Both the position numbers and the translations under genes were made by a program. Source: CSP1-5 sp964348275 (GTDB lineage Bacteria; Methylomirabilota; Methylomirabilia; Methylomirabilales; CSP1-5). Taken from it: 64,000 nucleotides of DNA. The notes beneath the pieces are model-generated. The model saw nothing but the letters and a program-made list of their open reading frames with translations, ran no database searches and was not told where the DNA came from. Shown here piece after piece: positions 41,554 to 49,552 of this stretch (position 1 is the first letter of the stretch; the number at the start of each line of letters is the position of its first letter). Where the stretch lies: positions 1-64,000 of the forward strand of contig CAYGBT010000006.1 of assembly GCA_964348275.1 (NCBI GenBank). The letters are read 5' to 3'.

Positions 41554-42043
41554 AGCAAACGCACAAGGTGCGTTTACTTTGGAGCAATGGACCAGTGGTT
41601 CGACAGGCTCACCACCCCGAGGAAGATCGAGGGGCGGTTCGACCATGCTCACCGCCGTGAGCGGCTCGACTGAGCTCGCCGAAGTCCTGTCGAAGGGTGG
41701 AACAATAGAGTGATCTTGGAGAGAAAATCCCCCATCGTGGTTCGACACGCTCACCATCCCGAGGAAGATCGAGGGGCGGTCTAATGTTCTATTGTTCGAT
41801 TGTCACAAGATGAAATGCGTTTGTATTAGTACCGTTCCAACTTATTGCCCCGAACACGTACCAGAAAGCCGGTAAGCCGGGTCTTCGCATCACACACCTC
41901 TACATTGGGTGAGAAAAGGTGGGACGGCACTAGTCCTGCTTCAACTCACCTCTGCGTAGAGTACCGAGGGACCCGACGGGGCCTGCCACAACCCTCCTCT
42001 CCACATGAGAGGATCAAAAGACGAAGTCTTGGCGCGGGCGAGA
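41554..42043. other. 490-base gap with REP-like repeats and a possible structured RNA
   Basis: 41590-41800 carries TTCGACAGGCTCACC-type repeats, 41829 a CCGTTCCAACTTA block as in the element at 51.5 kb. 41855-42010 is structured-looking (CCGGTAAGCCGGGTC; on the complement GACCCGGCTTACCGG, reminiscent of an RNase P RNA 3' end). No complete RNA gene could be shown. Confidence 0.4.
41590..41800. repeat. Intergenic TTCGACAGGCTCACC-type (REP-like) repeats
   Basis: GGTTCGACAGGCTCACCACC (from 41595) recurs as GGTTCGACCATGCTCACC and GGTTCGACACGCTCACCATC, with inverted partners TGAGCGGCTCGACTGAGC and CCTGTCGAAGGG. The block CCGAGGAAGATCGAGGGGCG occurs twice (from 41616 and from 41760). GC-rich imperfect palindromes of this kind are typical REP-type intergenic repeats. 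Confidence 0.7.
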
Positions 42044-42592
42044 TCAGCGGCACCCTTTCTCAACAAGGCGCTTTGTCCACAAGAGGCCGATGAGACTTTG
42101 AGCGTCCACGATCTGGTTTCGCAGGGCCATCCGGTACGCATGGTGGAAAGGAAAGCGGACCGGCTTGACAAATTCGGCGCCATTGGTCGTCTTGCGCTTC
42201 ACCCGAATAAGCCCCGTAGCCAGGAAGATATGGACGCATCCGGTGGAGAAGCCAGTGGCATGGTAGGTGACGCAGAGCTTCTTGAGGCGCTTCGGGCGCA
42301 TCCCGATCTCCTCCTCGCATTCCCGCCGGGCGGTCTGCACGGGGGGCTCGCCATCGCCGATAATCCCGGCGGGAAGCTCGTAGAGGATCCGGCCGACTGC
42401 GGGTCGGTACTGGCGTACCAGATAGATGTTGCCCGCGTCATCGAGGGGGACCACCGCCGCCGCGTCGGGCGGTCGAACGATGTCCCGTGTGGCCCTCCTC
42501 CCGTTCGGTAGGCGGACCAGATATTGGTGTGTGCTGAGGTAGTTCCCCGCATACACCACCCGTCGCTTGAGGACCTGTTCTCGAAGTCGCAT
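42044..42592 (-). CDS. Nudix hydrolase (ADP-ribose pyrophosphatase-like)
   Basis: 182 residues. The Nudix box G-x5-E-x7-RE-U-x-EE-x-G-U is complete: GIIGDGEPPVQTARRECEEE and then IGM (about residues 76-98). The preceding IYLVRQYRPAVGRILYELPA is typical of the ADP-ribose/NDP-sugar pyrophosphatase group (NudF/YffH-like). It probably hydrolyses ADP-ribose or a nucleotide sugar; the precise substrate is not fixed. Start MRLREQVLKRRVVYAG at 42592. Divergent from the Gfo/Idh/MocA gene, with about 84 bases shared upstream. Confidence 0.93.
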   Translation of the reverse strand: MRLREQVLKRRVVYAGNYLSTHQYLVRLPNGRRATRDIVRPPDAAAVVPLDDAGNIYLVRQYRPAVGRILYELPAGIIGDGEPPVQTARRECEEEIGMRPKRLKKLCVTYHATGFSTGCVHIFLATGLIRVKRKTTNGAEFVKPVRFPFHHAYRMALRNQIVDAQSLIGLLWTKRLVEKGCR

Positions 42593-42676
42593 CTCGGCCT
42601 CCCGTCTTATTGAGGGTCAGCCGATTGTACCCGAGCGGAGCGGCTTAGGCTATCGCCTTCCTCTCTTGGAGGAACA

Positions 42677-43654
42677 ATGGTGGAGAAGCGGATCCGGTTC
42701 GGATTGATCGGGGTCGGCCGACATGGGTCTCGGTACGCCCGTCATCTTCTCGAGGATCTGCCCGAGGCGGAGCTGGTGGCGATTTGTCGGCGGGATGGGG
42801 GGGCGGGGGAGGAGTTCGCCAAAATGAAGGGGATGACCTTTTATGCCGATTATCGTGAGCTCCTGTCGGATAAACGACTGGATGCGGTGGCGGTTGTGGT
42901 TCCTCCCGACCTCAATGCGGAAATCTGCACGGCTGCGGCGCGACGGGGATTGCACTTTCTGGTGGAGAAGCCCTTGGCCCATACCCTCGCCGACGCTCAG
43001 AGGATCGTGCAGGAGGCCCAAAGCGGGGGTAGCAAAGGACTGGTGGCCCAGACCCTTCGCTTTGATAGTCTGGTTCAGACCGTCAAAGCACACTTGCCTA
43101 TGCTCGGGCCGCCACATGCAGTCTTCCTTCAGCAGCATTTTGAGCCCTCGCCCCTTCCCTGGCTGGACGATGCGGGTCGGGGAGGCATCATCCTTCACAC
43201 CGGTGTGCACAGTTTTGACCTCCTGCGTTTTTTGACGGGGCGAGAAGTCGTTCGGGTGTATTGCGAGTCAGTCAGCCGCCTAACCGAGCGGACGGAGGAT
43301 GGGTTCACCGCCATTCTTCAGGCGGAACCCGGCTCGCTGCGGGCTGTCGTTGCCCAACTTCGGACAACGTTGGGAAGGATCGGTCGGATCGAGGTGATTG
43401 GGGAAAAAGGAATCTTGGTCGGGGATCATGTGCACCACTGTCTCGACGTGATTCAGGGGCGCAACAGACGCACCCTGCCGCTCCCGCCGCCAGTGCCTAC
43501 GGTCCGCGAGTGTCTGAAAGCTTTTATCACATGGGTGACGCACGACATGCCACCGCCGGTCTCCTTGACCGATGGGATCAAGGCCCTGGCGGTGGTCGAT
43601 GCATGCCAACGGTCTGCCTCGAGTGGCATCCCCGTGCATGTCATTGATCGATGA
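42677..43654 (+). CDS. Gfo/Idh/MocA family oxidoreductase
   Basis: 325 residues. The N-terminal Rossmann domain (RFGLIGVGRHGSRYARHLL, GxGxxG at about 10-15) binds NAD(P). The EKP motif is present as LVEKPLAHTLADAQR, whose Lys contacts substrate and cofactor. The second domain has GGIILHTGVHSFDLLRFLTG, where G-x3-D-x3-H is replaced by a variant with His. Typical substrates are sugars, inositols or biliverdin-like compounds; none can be named. The ATG follows GGAGGAACA. No partner gene lies on the same strand nearby. Confidence 0.9.
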   Translation: MVEKRIRFGLIGVGRHGSRYARHLLEDLPEAELVAICRRDGGAGEEFAKMKGMTFYADYRELLSDKRLDAVAVVVPPDLNAEICTAAARRGLHFLVEKPLAHTLADAQRIVQEAQSGGSKGLVAQTLRFDSLVQTVKAHLPMLGPPHAVFLQQHFEPSPLPWLDDAGRGGIILHTGVHSFDLLRFLTGREVVRVYCESVSRLTERTEDGFTAILQAEPGSLRAVVAQLRTTLGRIGRIEVIGEKGILVGDHVHHCLDVIQGRNRRTLPLPPPVPTVRECLKAFITWVTHDMPPPVSLTDGIKALAVVDACQRSASSGIPVHVIDR

Positions 43655-43815
43655 CGAATGGCCCTGGAACGGATCTTGCTTTTAGGAATGATGCCTGCCC
43701 GGGACATGAGACGGGTCAATCCCGCGACTGACGTCAGAATCCGCAACATTACTCTATGGAGGATGCTTCACAGCACGGGCCTGCTATATATCACACTTCT
43801 AAAGGTCAGGCGGAC

Positions 43816-43845
43816 TTGGATCCGGCGATGCGTACGCTGTATAAT
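43816..43845 (+). promoter_or_regulatory. Sigma-70-type promoter of the 43.9 kb lipoprotein
   Basis: TTGGAT (43816-43821), 18 bases, consensus TATAAT (43840-43845), 36 bases before the start codon. Confidence 0.65.
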
Positions 43846-43880
43846 GGGTAGGGGAGGACTGGATCCGACGGAGGGTAAGC

Positions 43881-44384
43881 ATGCGATACCCAAGCTGGAA
43901 GGTAAAGGTATTAGGATTGGCCCTGTTAGTTGCGCTTCCGACTCTTCGGTGCGCCGCGCCGAGAGAAGCCCCTACCGTCGAGAAGCCACGTGTCGTAGAG
44001 GTGGAAGGGGCGAGCCCGTTAACCGTCAAAGTGACCGAGCTGGAGAAGCGCCGCTTGACCGCTGAGGAACTCACCGTCCAAATGCGGGATGGCTTCCGCT
44101 GGGAATTCCGGGTCAAGATCGCCAATCCGAGCGATATGGGGGTGAGCTTGGACCGGTTGCGTCTCACGGTCCAAAACCTGTGGGGGAGGAGTTGGCCTGG
44201 GGATCAACCCTTGAAACTCAAGATAGAGAGGGGGGGCGAGGCAGAGGTTTCGGTCCACGCGCGCCTCGCCTCGTCAGATCCCAATGATCTCGCGAGCCTC
44301 ACAGGTGTCCAGACTTTGACTTTCTTGGGTCGGCGGGACGATGGCAAATCCATGAGCATCACCGTCCGCGTTCCCCTCAACTAG
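43881..44384 (+). CDS. Exported protein, probable lipoprotein, 167 aa
   Basis: Not recognised. The signal region MRYPSWKVKVLGLALLVALP ends in TLRC-AAP; Cys24 could be lipidated although Arg at -1 is atypical for a lipobox. The mature part is beta-rich (FRWEFRVKIANPSDMGVSLD, LRLTVQNLWG, EVSVHARL, TLTFLGRRDDGKSMSITVRV), like a small Ig-like or LEA-14-like domain. It has its own promoter and a shared terminator with the convergent garR gene, so it is monocistronic. Confidence 0.78.
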   Translation: MRYPSWKVKVLGLALLVALPTLRCAAPREAPTVEKPRVVEVEGASPLTVKVTELEKRRLTAEELTVQMRDGFRWEFRVKIANPSDMGVSLDRLRLTVQNLWGRSWPGDQPLKLKIERGGEAEVSVHARLASSDPNDLASLTGVQTLTFLGRRDDGKSMSITVRVPLN

Positions 44385-44448
44385 TAAACGATCACCGGCG
44401 ACCGTTAACCGCTGGGGAGCCCACAGCTGTAAAAGCGATCACCGTACA

Positions 44449-44499
44449 CCGATGACCGTCTTGATTCGGTTATCTGTCATCGGGGGTCGGTCATCGGTT
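44449..44499. terminator. Inverted repeat between convergent genes
   Basis: CCGATGACCG (44449-44458) and CGGTCATCGG (44488-44497) pair perfectly over 10 bases, followed by TTTTT on the + strand. The 29-base loop is long. Related GATCACCG/GATGACCG words fill 44390-44490. It probably ends the lipoprotein transcript. Confidence 0.5.
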
Positions 44500-44500
44500 T

Positions 44501-45397
44501 TTAGCTTTTGGTGCGTACTTGGACCGCGGCAAGATCCTCCAGCAGAGTGATAACGGCCGAGTGGTCCAGAGAGCCCCGGCCTTTGACCCGGAGGGCCGAG
44601 AAGAGTTCTTGGACGACGGCGGTGGTCGGCAGCGGGACCTGTAAGGCTCGGGACGCCTCTGTGATAAGGCCCAGGTCCTTGTAATGCAGGTCGACCTTGA
44701 ATCCCGGTTGGAAATTTCCCTTGACGATCAGGGGGCTTTTCATATCCAAGCATCGACTCCCCGCCATGCCGCCACTGAGCGCTTGGATGAGACGTTCAGG
44801 GTCAAGGCCGGCCTTGGCCCCGAGCGTCAAGGCCTCCCCGATGGCGACGAGGTTTATGGCCACGATCACCTGATTGGCGAGCTTCGTAAACCCGCCCGCT
44901 CCGGCCGACCCCATGTGAGTGATCGTCTTTCCCATGGCCTGGAAGATGGGCTGGACTGCCTCGAAGACCTCCTGATCTCCGCCGACCATGATAGAAAGGA
45001 TCCCCTCGATGGCCCCCTTCTCCCCCCCGCTGACCGGCGCGTCGAGCGCCTTGACGCCTTTCCTCTTCGCCGCCTCGTAAATCTTCTGAGAAACCAGGGG
45101 AGAGATCGTGCTCATGTCAACCAGGATCATGCCGGATTTGGCCCCCTCCAGGACGCCATTCGCCCCAAGAACAACCTCCTCCACATCAGGTGAGTTTGGA
45201 AGCATCGTGATGAGAACCTCAGAGGTTTGAGCGACCTCCTTGGGTGACGAGCCTGGAGTAGCGCCATCACGTTTCAGCTCGTCCATCGGTGGTCTGGAGC
45301 GGTTATAAACGGTTAGGGCATACCCTGCCTTCAGGAGATTCCGGGCCATGGGCTTTCCCATGATTCCGAGTCCGATAAAACCAATCTGTTGCGCCAT
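44501..45397 (-). CDS. garR: 2-hydroxy-3-oxopropionate (tartronate semialdehyde) reductase-like
   Basis: A 298-residue beta-hydroxyacid dehydrogenase. IGFIGLGIMGKPMARNLLKA binds NAD(P) and DAPVSGGEKGAIEGILSIMVG is the substrate loop. The catalytic Lys lies in GSAGAGGFTKLANQVIVA, then CLDMKSPLIVKGNFQPGF. This is the GarR/GlxR pattern, which reduces tartronate semialdehyde to D-glycerate; 3-hydroxyisobutyrate dehydrogenase is the main alternative. The gene to its left in transcription order is a glyoxylate reductase, which favours glyoxylate metabolism. The start MAQQIGF at 45397 has a G-rich ribosome site; the longer frame is rejected. Confidence 0.88.
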   Translation of the reverse strand: MAQQIGFIGLGIMGKPMARNLLKAGYALTVYNRSRPPMDELKRDGATPGSSPKEVAQTSEVLITMLPNSPDVEEVVLGANGVLEGAKSGMILVDMSTISPLVSQKIYEAAKRKGVKALDAPVSGGEKGAIEGILSIMVGGDQEVFEAVQPIFQAMGKTITHMGSAGAGGFTKLANQVIVAINLVAIGEALTLGAKAGLDPERLIQALSGGMAGSRCLDMKSPLIVKGNFQPGFKVDLHYKDLGLITEASRALQVPLPTTAVVQELFSALRVKGRGSLDHSAVITLLEDLAAVQVRTKS

Positions 45398-45414
45398 GAC
45401 ATCCCCCCGGCTCA

Positions 45415-45600
45415 CCGTTCGCAGTTCACGGTGCATGGTTCAGGGTTCATAGTTCAAGGTCCAGTTCTTCGGGCTCGTTCACGGTTCACCCATGACGGTT
45501 CAGCGTTCGTAGTCGAGGGTTCAGGGTCAAGACTTCAAGTACCCCGTTTTCGCCATGAACAATGGACTATGAACCATGAACGCTCAGCCAGGTCGTCGGT
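45415..45600. repeat. GTTCA(T/C)GGTTCA intergenic repeat cluster
   Basis: At least ten short direct and inverted units: GTTCGCAGTTCACGG, GGTTCAGGGTTCATAGTTCA, GTTCACGGTTCACC, GGACTATGAACCATGAACGC. The same words recur at 48296-48370 and 56395-56500. Confidence 0.75.
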
Positions 45601-45613
45601 TAACGGTGGACGC

Positions 45614-46597
45614 TTAACGGGTCCTGCCGAGGACCTCGGGATTAACCAGATTGGGCGGCCGGTTCCCGGTTACCCCTGCCACACAATTTTCTGCGGCCAT
45701 CATAGACATCTTGAGCCGTGTATCAACGGATGCGCTTGCCGCGTGGGGGGCGGTGATGACGTTCCTCAGGTTCGTCAGGCCCGGGGCCGGCTTTGGCTCT
45801 TTCTCGTACACATCGAGACCCGCCGCCGCAATCCACCGCTCCTTTAAGGCCCTGACCAGCGCCTTCTCGTCCACCACTGGACCTCGAGCGGCATTAATCA
45901 GGATGGCGGTCCTCTTCATTAACTTGAGTTCGGAGGCGGAAATGTAGTGGGTGGTTTCCGGGAAGAGGGGGACGTGCAGGGTGACGATGTCCGACTCCTT
46001 CAAGAGGGTCTTCTTATCGACAAACGTCGCCCCAAGCTCTTGTTCGACGACCGGATTGGCCCTCTGGACATCCGTATAGAGAATTCGCATATCAAAGCCC
46101 CGGGCCCGCTTAGCCACTCCCTTGCCGATGCGACCCAGGCCGCAGATTCCTAAGGTTTTATGGTGGACGTCGTGACCCAGAAACTGCATGACGCCCCAAT
46201 ACTTCCACTTGCCGGACCGGAAATATTTGTCGGCGTCTACGAGCCCCCGCGCGGTGGCGAGGATGAGGCACCAGGTAAAATCGGCGGTCGTGTCGTCCAG
46301 GACCCCTGGAGTATTAGTGACCATCACCCCCCGCTTCGTCGCAGCGGTGACGTCGATGTTGTTGTAGCCTACGGCCACGTTGCTGACGACCTTTAAATGG
46401 GGGTTTTTGGCCATGACCTTGTCGTCGATGATGTCGGTCAGAAGGCAAACGAGTCCGTCTTTGCCCCGGAGCTTTTTGAGAAGCTGAGGAGGGGGAAAGG
46501 GAACATCTCGCTGATTCGATTCGACCTGACAATGTTTACTCACCAGTTCGACGGCTTCGGGAAAAATCTGTCGCGTGACCAGCACCTTCGGTTTCAC
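45614..46597 (-). CDS. D-isomer 2-hydroxyacid dehydrogenase (glyoxylate/hydroxypyruvate reductase)
   Basis: 327 residues. The NAD-binding fold shows LGICGLGRIGKGVAKRARGF (about 147-166), and the catalytic Arg, Glu and His of the family lie in INAARGPVVDEKAL, YEKEPKPAPGL and VITAPHAASAS. The layout matches glyoxylate reductase (GyaR) or D-glycerate dehydrogenase. With the garR-like gene 216 bases downstream on the same strand it would channel glyoxylate/hydroxypyruvate to glycerate or glycolate. GTG 46597 is preceded by AAGGAGG at 8 bases. Confidence 0.9.
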   Translation of the reverse strand: MKPKVLVTRQIFPEAVELVSKHCQVESNQRDVPFPPPQLLKKLRGKDGLVCLLTDIIDDKVMAKNPHLKVVSNVAVGYNNIDVTAATKRGVMVTNTPGVLDDTTADFTWCLILATARGLVDADKYFRSGKWKYWGVMQFLGHDVHHKTLGICGLGRIGKGVAKRARGFDMRILYTDVQRANPVVEQELGATFVDKKTLLKESDIVTLHVPLFPETTHYISASELKLMKRTAILINAARGPVVDEKALVRALKERWIAAAGLDVYEKEPKPAPGLTNLRNVITAPHAASASVDTRLKMSMMAAENCVAGVTGNRPPNLVNPEVLGRTR

Positions 46598-46789
46598 GGG
46601 CTTTCCTCCTTTTTCGGATGGTAAAAAACGATTTCGAGAACAAAGTCGGCCACAATCTAAGTGCTGACCTGGCTCTTGTCAAGGAGTTTGAGGTGCATCC
46701 TGCCGCCTTCCCCATTGACAGGTATGAGGGGGGATGGTAGAACCGGGCCGCGTGGCGGAGAAGTTTTCTCTGCACAACAGGAGGGCAAC

Positions 46790-47182
46790 ATGGGACCGGA
46801 AATTGGAGCGAGCTACACCGTCGAGCGGCGGGTCGGGCCGGAACATTCTGCCGACAAACATGGAAATCCCGGGGTCGATGTCTTTACCACCCCCGTTCTT
46901 TGCGAATGGAGCGAGGAGGCGGCGGTTTTTGCGGTGACCAAACAGCTTGACCCGGGGATGATCACCGTCGGGACGCGCATCGATTTGAAACATCTCGCCG
47001 CAACGCCCATTGGGATGATGGTGAAGGTGACGGCCACCCTCAAAGAGATCGATGGACGGAAACTGGTCTTTTTCATCGAGGGCTATGACGAGAAAGAAAA
47101 GATCAGCGAGTGCACTCATGAACGCTTCATTGTCAACGAGGAACGCTTCTTTGAGAAGATCGCCGCGAAGGCGGAAGGGTAG
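46790..47182 (+). CDS. FlK-like acyl-CoA thioesterase (catalytic residues intact)
   Basis: A 130-residue hotdog-fold protein of the fluoroacetyl-CoA thioesterase family. VLCEWSEEAA keeps the catalytic Glu (E39) and LKHLAATPIGM the catalytic His (H68); TVGTRIDLKHLAATP and ECTHERFIV are the family markers. It should hydrolyse a short acyl-CoA; fluoroacetyl-CoA is only the best-known substrate of the family. The ATG at 46790 follows ACAGGAGGG. A paralogue at 27.0 kb has lost both residues. rtcA follows 82 bases later. Confidence 0.85.
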   Translation: MGPEIGASYTVERRVGPEHSADKHGNPGVDVFTTPVLCEWSEEAAVFAVTKQLDPGMITVGTRIDLKHLAATPIGMMVKVTATLKEIDGRKLVFFIEGYDEKEKISECTHERFIVNEERFFEKIAAKAEG

Positions 47183-47264
47183 CGAGGAGCTCGCGTCTAT
47201 GCGTCGGGCCCACGGCACGGATCGGCAAGCCAAGCGGTGAGGATAAATTTTCGTTTGTGGAAAG

Positions 47265-48305
47265 ATGGTCACCATCGACGGCTCTTACGGGGAGGGAGGA
47301 GGGCAGATTCTCCGGACTGCCCTGGCCTTGAGTGCGGTGCTCGACCGGCCGGTGCTGGTCGAAAAAATCCGGGCTGGACGGAAGAATCCGGGACTTCAGG
47401 CGCAGCACCTGGCGGGCGTCAGCGCGTTAGCCGAGATCGCCACGGCTGAGGTTGAAGGCGCGACGGTCGGATCGATCTCCCTCCGGTTCGCTCCTAGGCG
47501 CATAGCTCACGGCGAGTACCAGTGGGACGTGGGCACGGCCGGGGCCATCTCGTTAGTCCTGCAGACGATCCTCGTTCCTCTCGCCCTTGCGTCATCTCGT
47601 TCTCGCATCTCCATCGCAGGCGGGAGCCACGTCCCCTGGAGCCCGCCCTTTCCTTATCTCGAGCAGGTTCTTCTTCCTATCCTTGAAGGCATGGGGCTTC
47701 GGGCGTCGCTTACCCTGAGGCGGTGGGGATTCTACCCGAAGGGGGGAGGTCTCGTGGAGGGAACAATCGATCCCTCTGTCCTGCACGCCTTGACGCTGAC
47801 CGAGCGGGGGCCCCTTGGAGAAGTCGTGGGCCTCTCGGCGGCGGCGGGGCTTCCTTTGAGCGTGGCTGAGCGACAACGGGACCGCACCCTTGCACGCCTC
47901 AAGCGAGTCGGTGTTCCCAGTCAGATTGAACTTACGTCGGTGGAAGCACGAAACCCCGGGACGGTCGTCTTTTTGCTGGCGAGGTGTGAAGGAGGACGGG
48001 CGGGCTTTAGCAGCCTGGGGGAGAGGGGGAAGCCGGCCGAGCGGGTGGCAGATGAGGCCTGCGATCAGCTCTTTGCCTATCTTGAAAGGCCAGGGGTAGC
48101 TGATCCTTATCTGGCCGACCAGCTCTTACTCCCGATGGTGCTTGCCTCAGGATCTTCATCGCTTACCACAACGAAAGTGACCGAGCACCTGCTCAGCAAT
48201 CGATGGGTAGTGGAGCATTTTCTTCCCGGCCGTGTGCAGGTCGAGGGGAGTGTGGGAGAGCCAGGTCTCGTGACTGTCGAGGGAACCGGTAGGCCTGGTT
48301 CATAG
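47265..48305 (+). CDS. rtcA: RNA 3'-terminal phosphate cyclase
   Basis: 346 residues with the RTC signatures: IDGSYGEGGGQILRTALALS at the N-terminus, RKNPGLQAQHLAGV, WDVGTAGAISLVLQTIL, HVPWSPPFPYLEQVLLP, RWGFYPKGGG and the C-terminal block with VVEHFLP, whose His is the adenylylation site. The enzyme converts RNA 3'-phosphate to a 2',3'-cyclic phosphate using ATP. The usual partner rtcB and the regulator rtcR are not in the window. The ATG follows TGGAAAG. Confidence 0.94.
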   Translation: MVTIDGSYGEGGGQILRTALALSAVLDRPVLVEKIRAGRKNPGLQAQHLAGVSALAEIATAEVEGATVGSISLRFAPRRIAHGEYQWDVGTAGAISLVLQTILVPLALASSRSRISIAGGSHVPWSPPFPYLEQVLLPILEGMGLRASLTLRRWGFYPKGGGLVEGTIDPSVLHALTLTERGPLGEVVGLSAAAGLPLSVAERQRDRTLARLKRVGVPSQIELTSVEARNPGTVVFLLARCEGGRAGFSSLGERGKPAERVADEACDQLFAYLERPGVADPYLADQLLLPMVLASGSSSLTTTKVTEHLLSNRWVVEHFLPGRVQVEGSVGEPGLVTVEGTGRPGS

Positions 48306-48370
48306 TTCATGGAAAAAACAAATCGTAGTGCTGCTTTGGGGCGTCAAACCCGGAACTGTGGACCCTGAAC
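48296..48370. repeat. Short GTTCATAGTTCATGG repeat piece
   Basis: GGTTCATAGTTCATGG and GACCCTGAACCCTAGC after rtcA belong to the same family as 45415-45600. Confidence 0.5.
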
Positions 48371-48427
48371 CCTAGCATGCTTTGGTCTTCGGTTGTCCGA
48401 CTTGGACGGGCATGTTGAGGGGTACGT

Positions 48428-49081
48428 TCAATTAAATTTCTTGACTATGACCTCGTTCGAGCAAGTGGTAGTGCCTTCCTCACAGACCTGGTACGTGTAG
48501 GTTCCCTTCCCGCGCTTATTAATATGATCCGTGTACGAGCCGTCGTTGGCACTTGTTTCGATCTGAGAGCCGTTGCGGTAGATATCGACGTTGATCGCCG
48601 TGGAACCATTCCAACTCAGTTTTGCCTTTTGGCGACCCTTTACTTTGTACCCGATGGCAGAGAGCGTGATGGAACCGCCAGGCTCGGGCTCCGGTGCCGG
48701 CTCAGCAACGGGTACCGGCTCGGGTTCCGTCACCGGAACAGGCTCGGGCTCGACCACTTCGGGAATGGTCGTACTGACCTCGTTGGAGAAGGCGCTCTCG
48801 TTCCCAAAGATGTCGTAGGCGGTGACGGCGGCGTAGTAGGTTTGCCCATCTGACAAATCGGAAACCGTATAGCTGGTGACATGACCGACGTCGATCGTCT
48901 GAGAATACATTCGAGACGAGTTTCCGACATGGACTTTGTACCCGGATAGGTCCGCTTCGTTATTCGGGTCCCACGCGAGCGACACCGACCCTGCTGTTGC
49001 CGCGACCGGATGAAGCCCGAAGAGCAGTCCTGCCACGATCAAGCCGCCGAGCGTTTTTTGCCGTGGTCGCCTCAACCTCAT
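48428..49081 (-). CDS. Exported fibronectin type III protein
   Basis: 217 residues. The signal peptide (QKTLGGLIVAGLLFGLHPVA, then ATAG) is followed by one FnIII domain (about 33-110: VSLAWDPNNEADLSGYKVHV, GQTYYAAVTAYDIFGNESAF), a Pro/Glu/Val linker (VVEPEPVPVTEPEPVPVAEP) and a second Ig-like domain (about 140-217) with IDIYRNGSQ-like VDIYRNGSQIETSANDGSYT. It is a surface or periplasmic binding module without catalytic residues. The ATG follows GGGAGGAAA. It stands alone, convergent with rtcA. Confidence 0.88.
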   Translation of the reverse strand: MRLRRPRQKTLGGLIVAGLLFGLHPVAATAGSVSLAWDPNNEADLSGYKVHVGNSSRMYSQTIDVGHVTSYTVSDLSDGQTYYAAVTAYDIFGNESAFSNEVSTTIPEVVEPEPVPVTEPEPVPVAEPAPEPEPGGSITLSAIGYKVKGRQKAKLSWNGSTAINVDIYRNGSQIETSANDGSYTDHINKRGKGTYTYQVCEEGTTTCSNEVIVKKFN

Positions 49082-49394
49082 GATGATTTCCTCCCTAAAA
49101 GGGGTGACATCGTTGCAAGAGGAAGGTGCGACAAGTGTGCCAGGAACGCAGGAGTACGGTGAGATGTGATGGCAAGCTTTTGAATTATTTCAGGTTGATT
49201 GAGCCGTAGTTTCTTCAAGGAACCGCGATACGGCTATTCAGGGGGGGCAAATATCTGTCATCATGGCGCTACCTCATTCTGGACTGGACAGTTTGTCACG
49301 GAGGGGAAGTTCCCTCCGTTTGAGCCGTGGGTGGTGGATCGGCCGAAGTGACATCACGCCCGGGACTAGGTCCGAGTCGGAGCCGCGTTGGCGC

Positions 49395-49423
49395 TTGACA
49401 CCGATTGCAGGGAGCGGGATACT
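49395..49423 (+). promoter_or_regulatory. Promoter upstream of LIV operon 2, shared with operon 1
   Basis: TTGACA (49395-49400), 17 bases, GATACT (49418-49423). The following CTGAAGACCCCTTCAGGAG is a small hairpin and GATGGAACCGGGGTCA matches the leader at 32350. It lies 583 bases before the binding-protein start, so a long leader or a separate small RNA is implied. Confidence 0.55.
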
Positions 49424-49486
49424 GAAGACCCCTTCAGGAGATGCAGGGATGGAACCGGGGTCATCCCCAGTCTACTACAGATACCA

Positions 49487-49552
49487 TCCAATGCGCGCCA
49501 AAAAGCCCGACGCCTTGTGCAGGGCAGTGCGACTTGGGAGGGGGTCTTATTC
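49487..49552 (+). repeat. Dispersed hairpin repeat (DHR) copy 19 (only copy in the right half)
   Basis: CCGACGCCTTGTGCAGGG, loop, CTTGGGAGGGGGTC and tail TTATTCTTG. The arms are partly degraded; the order promoter, leader, hairpin is the same as at 32305-32472. Confidence 0.55.

Noticed and set aside
41855..42250. Complete RNase P RNA gene on the minus strand
   Set aside because: Only a 3'-end-like motif exists; the space needed for the 5' part is occupied by the Nudix gene and its conserved blocks are absent.
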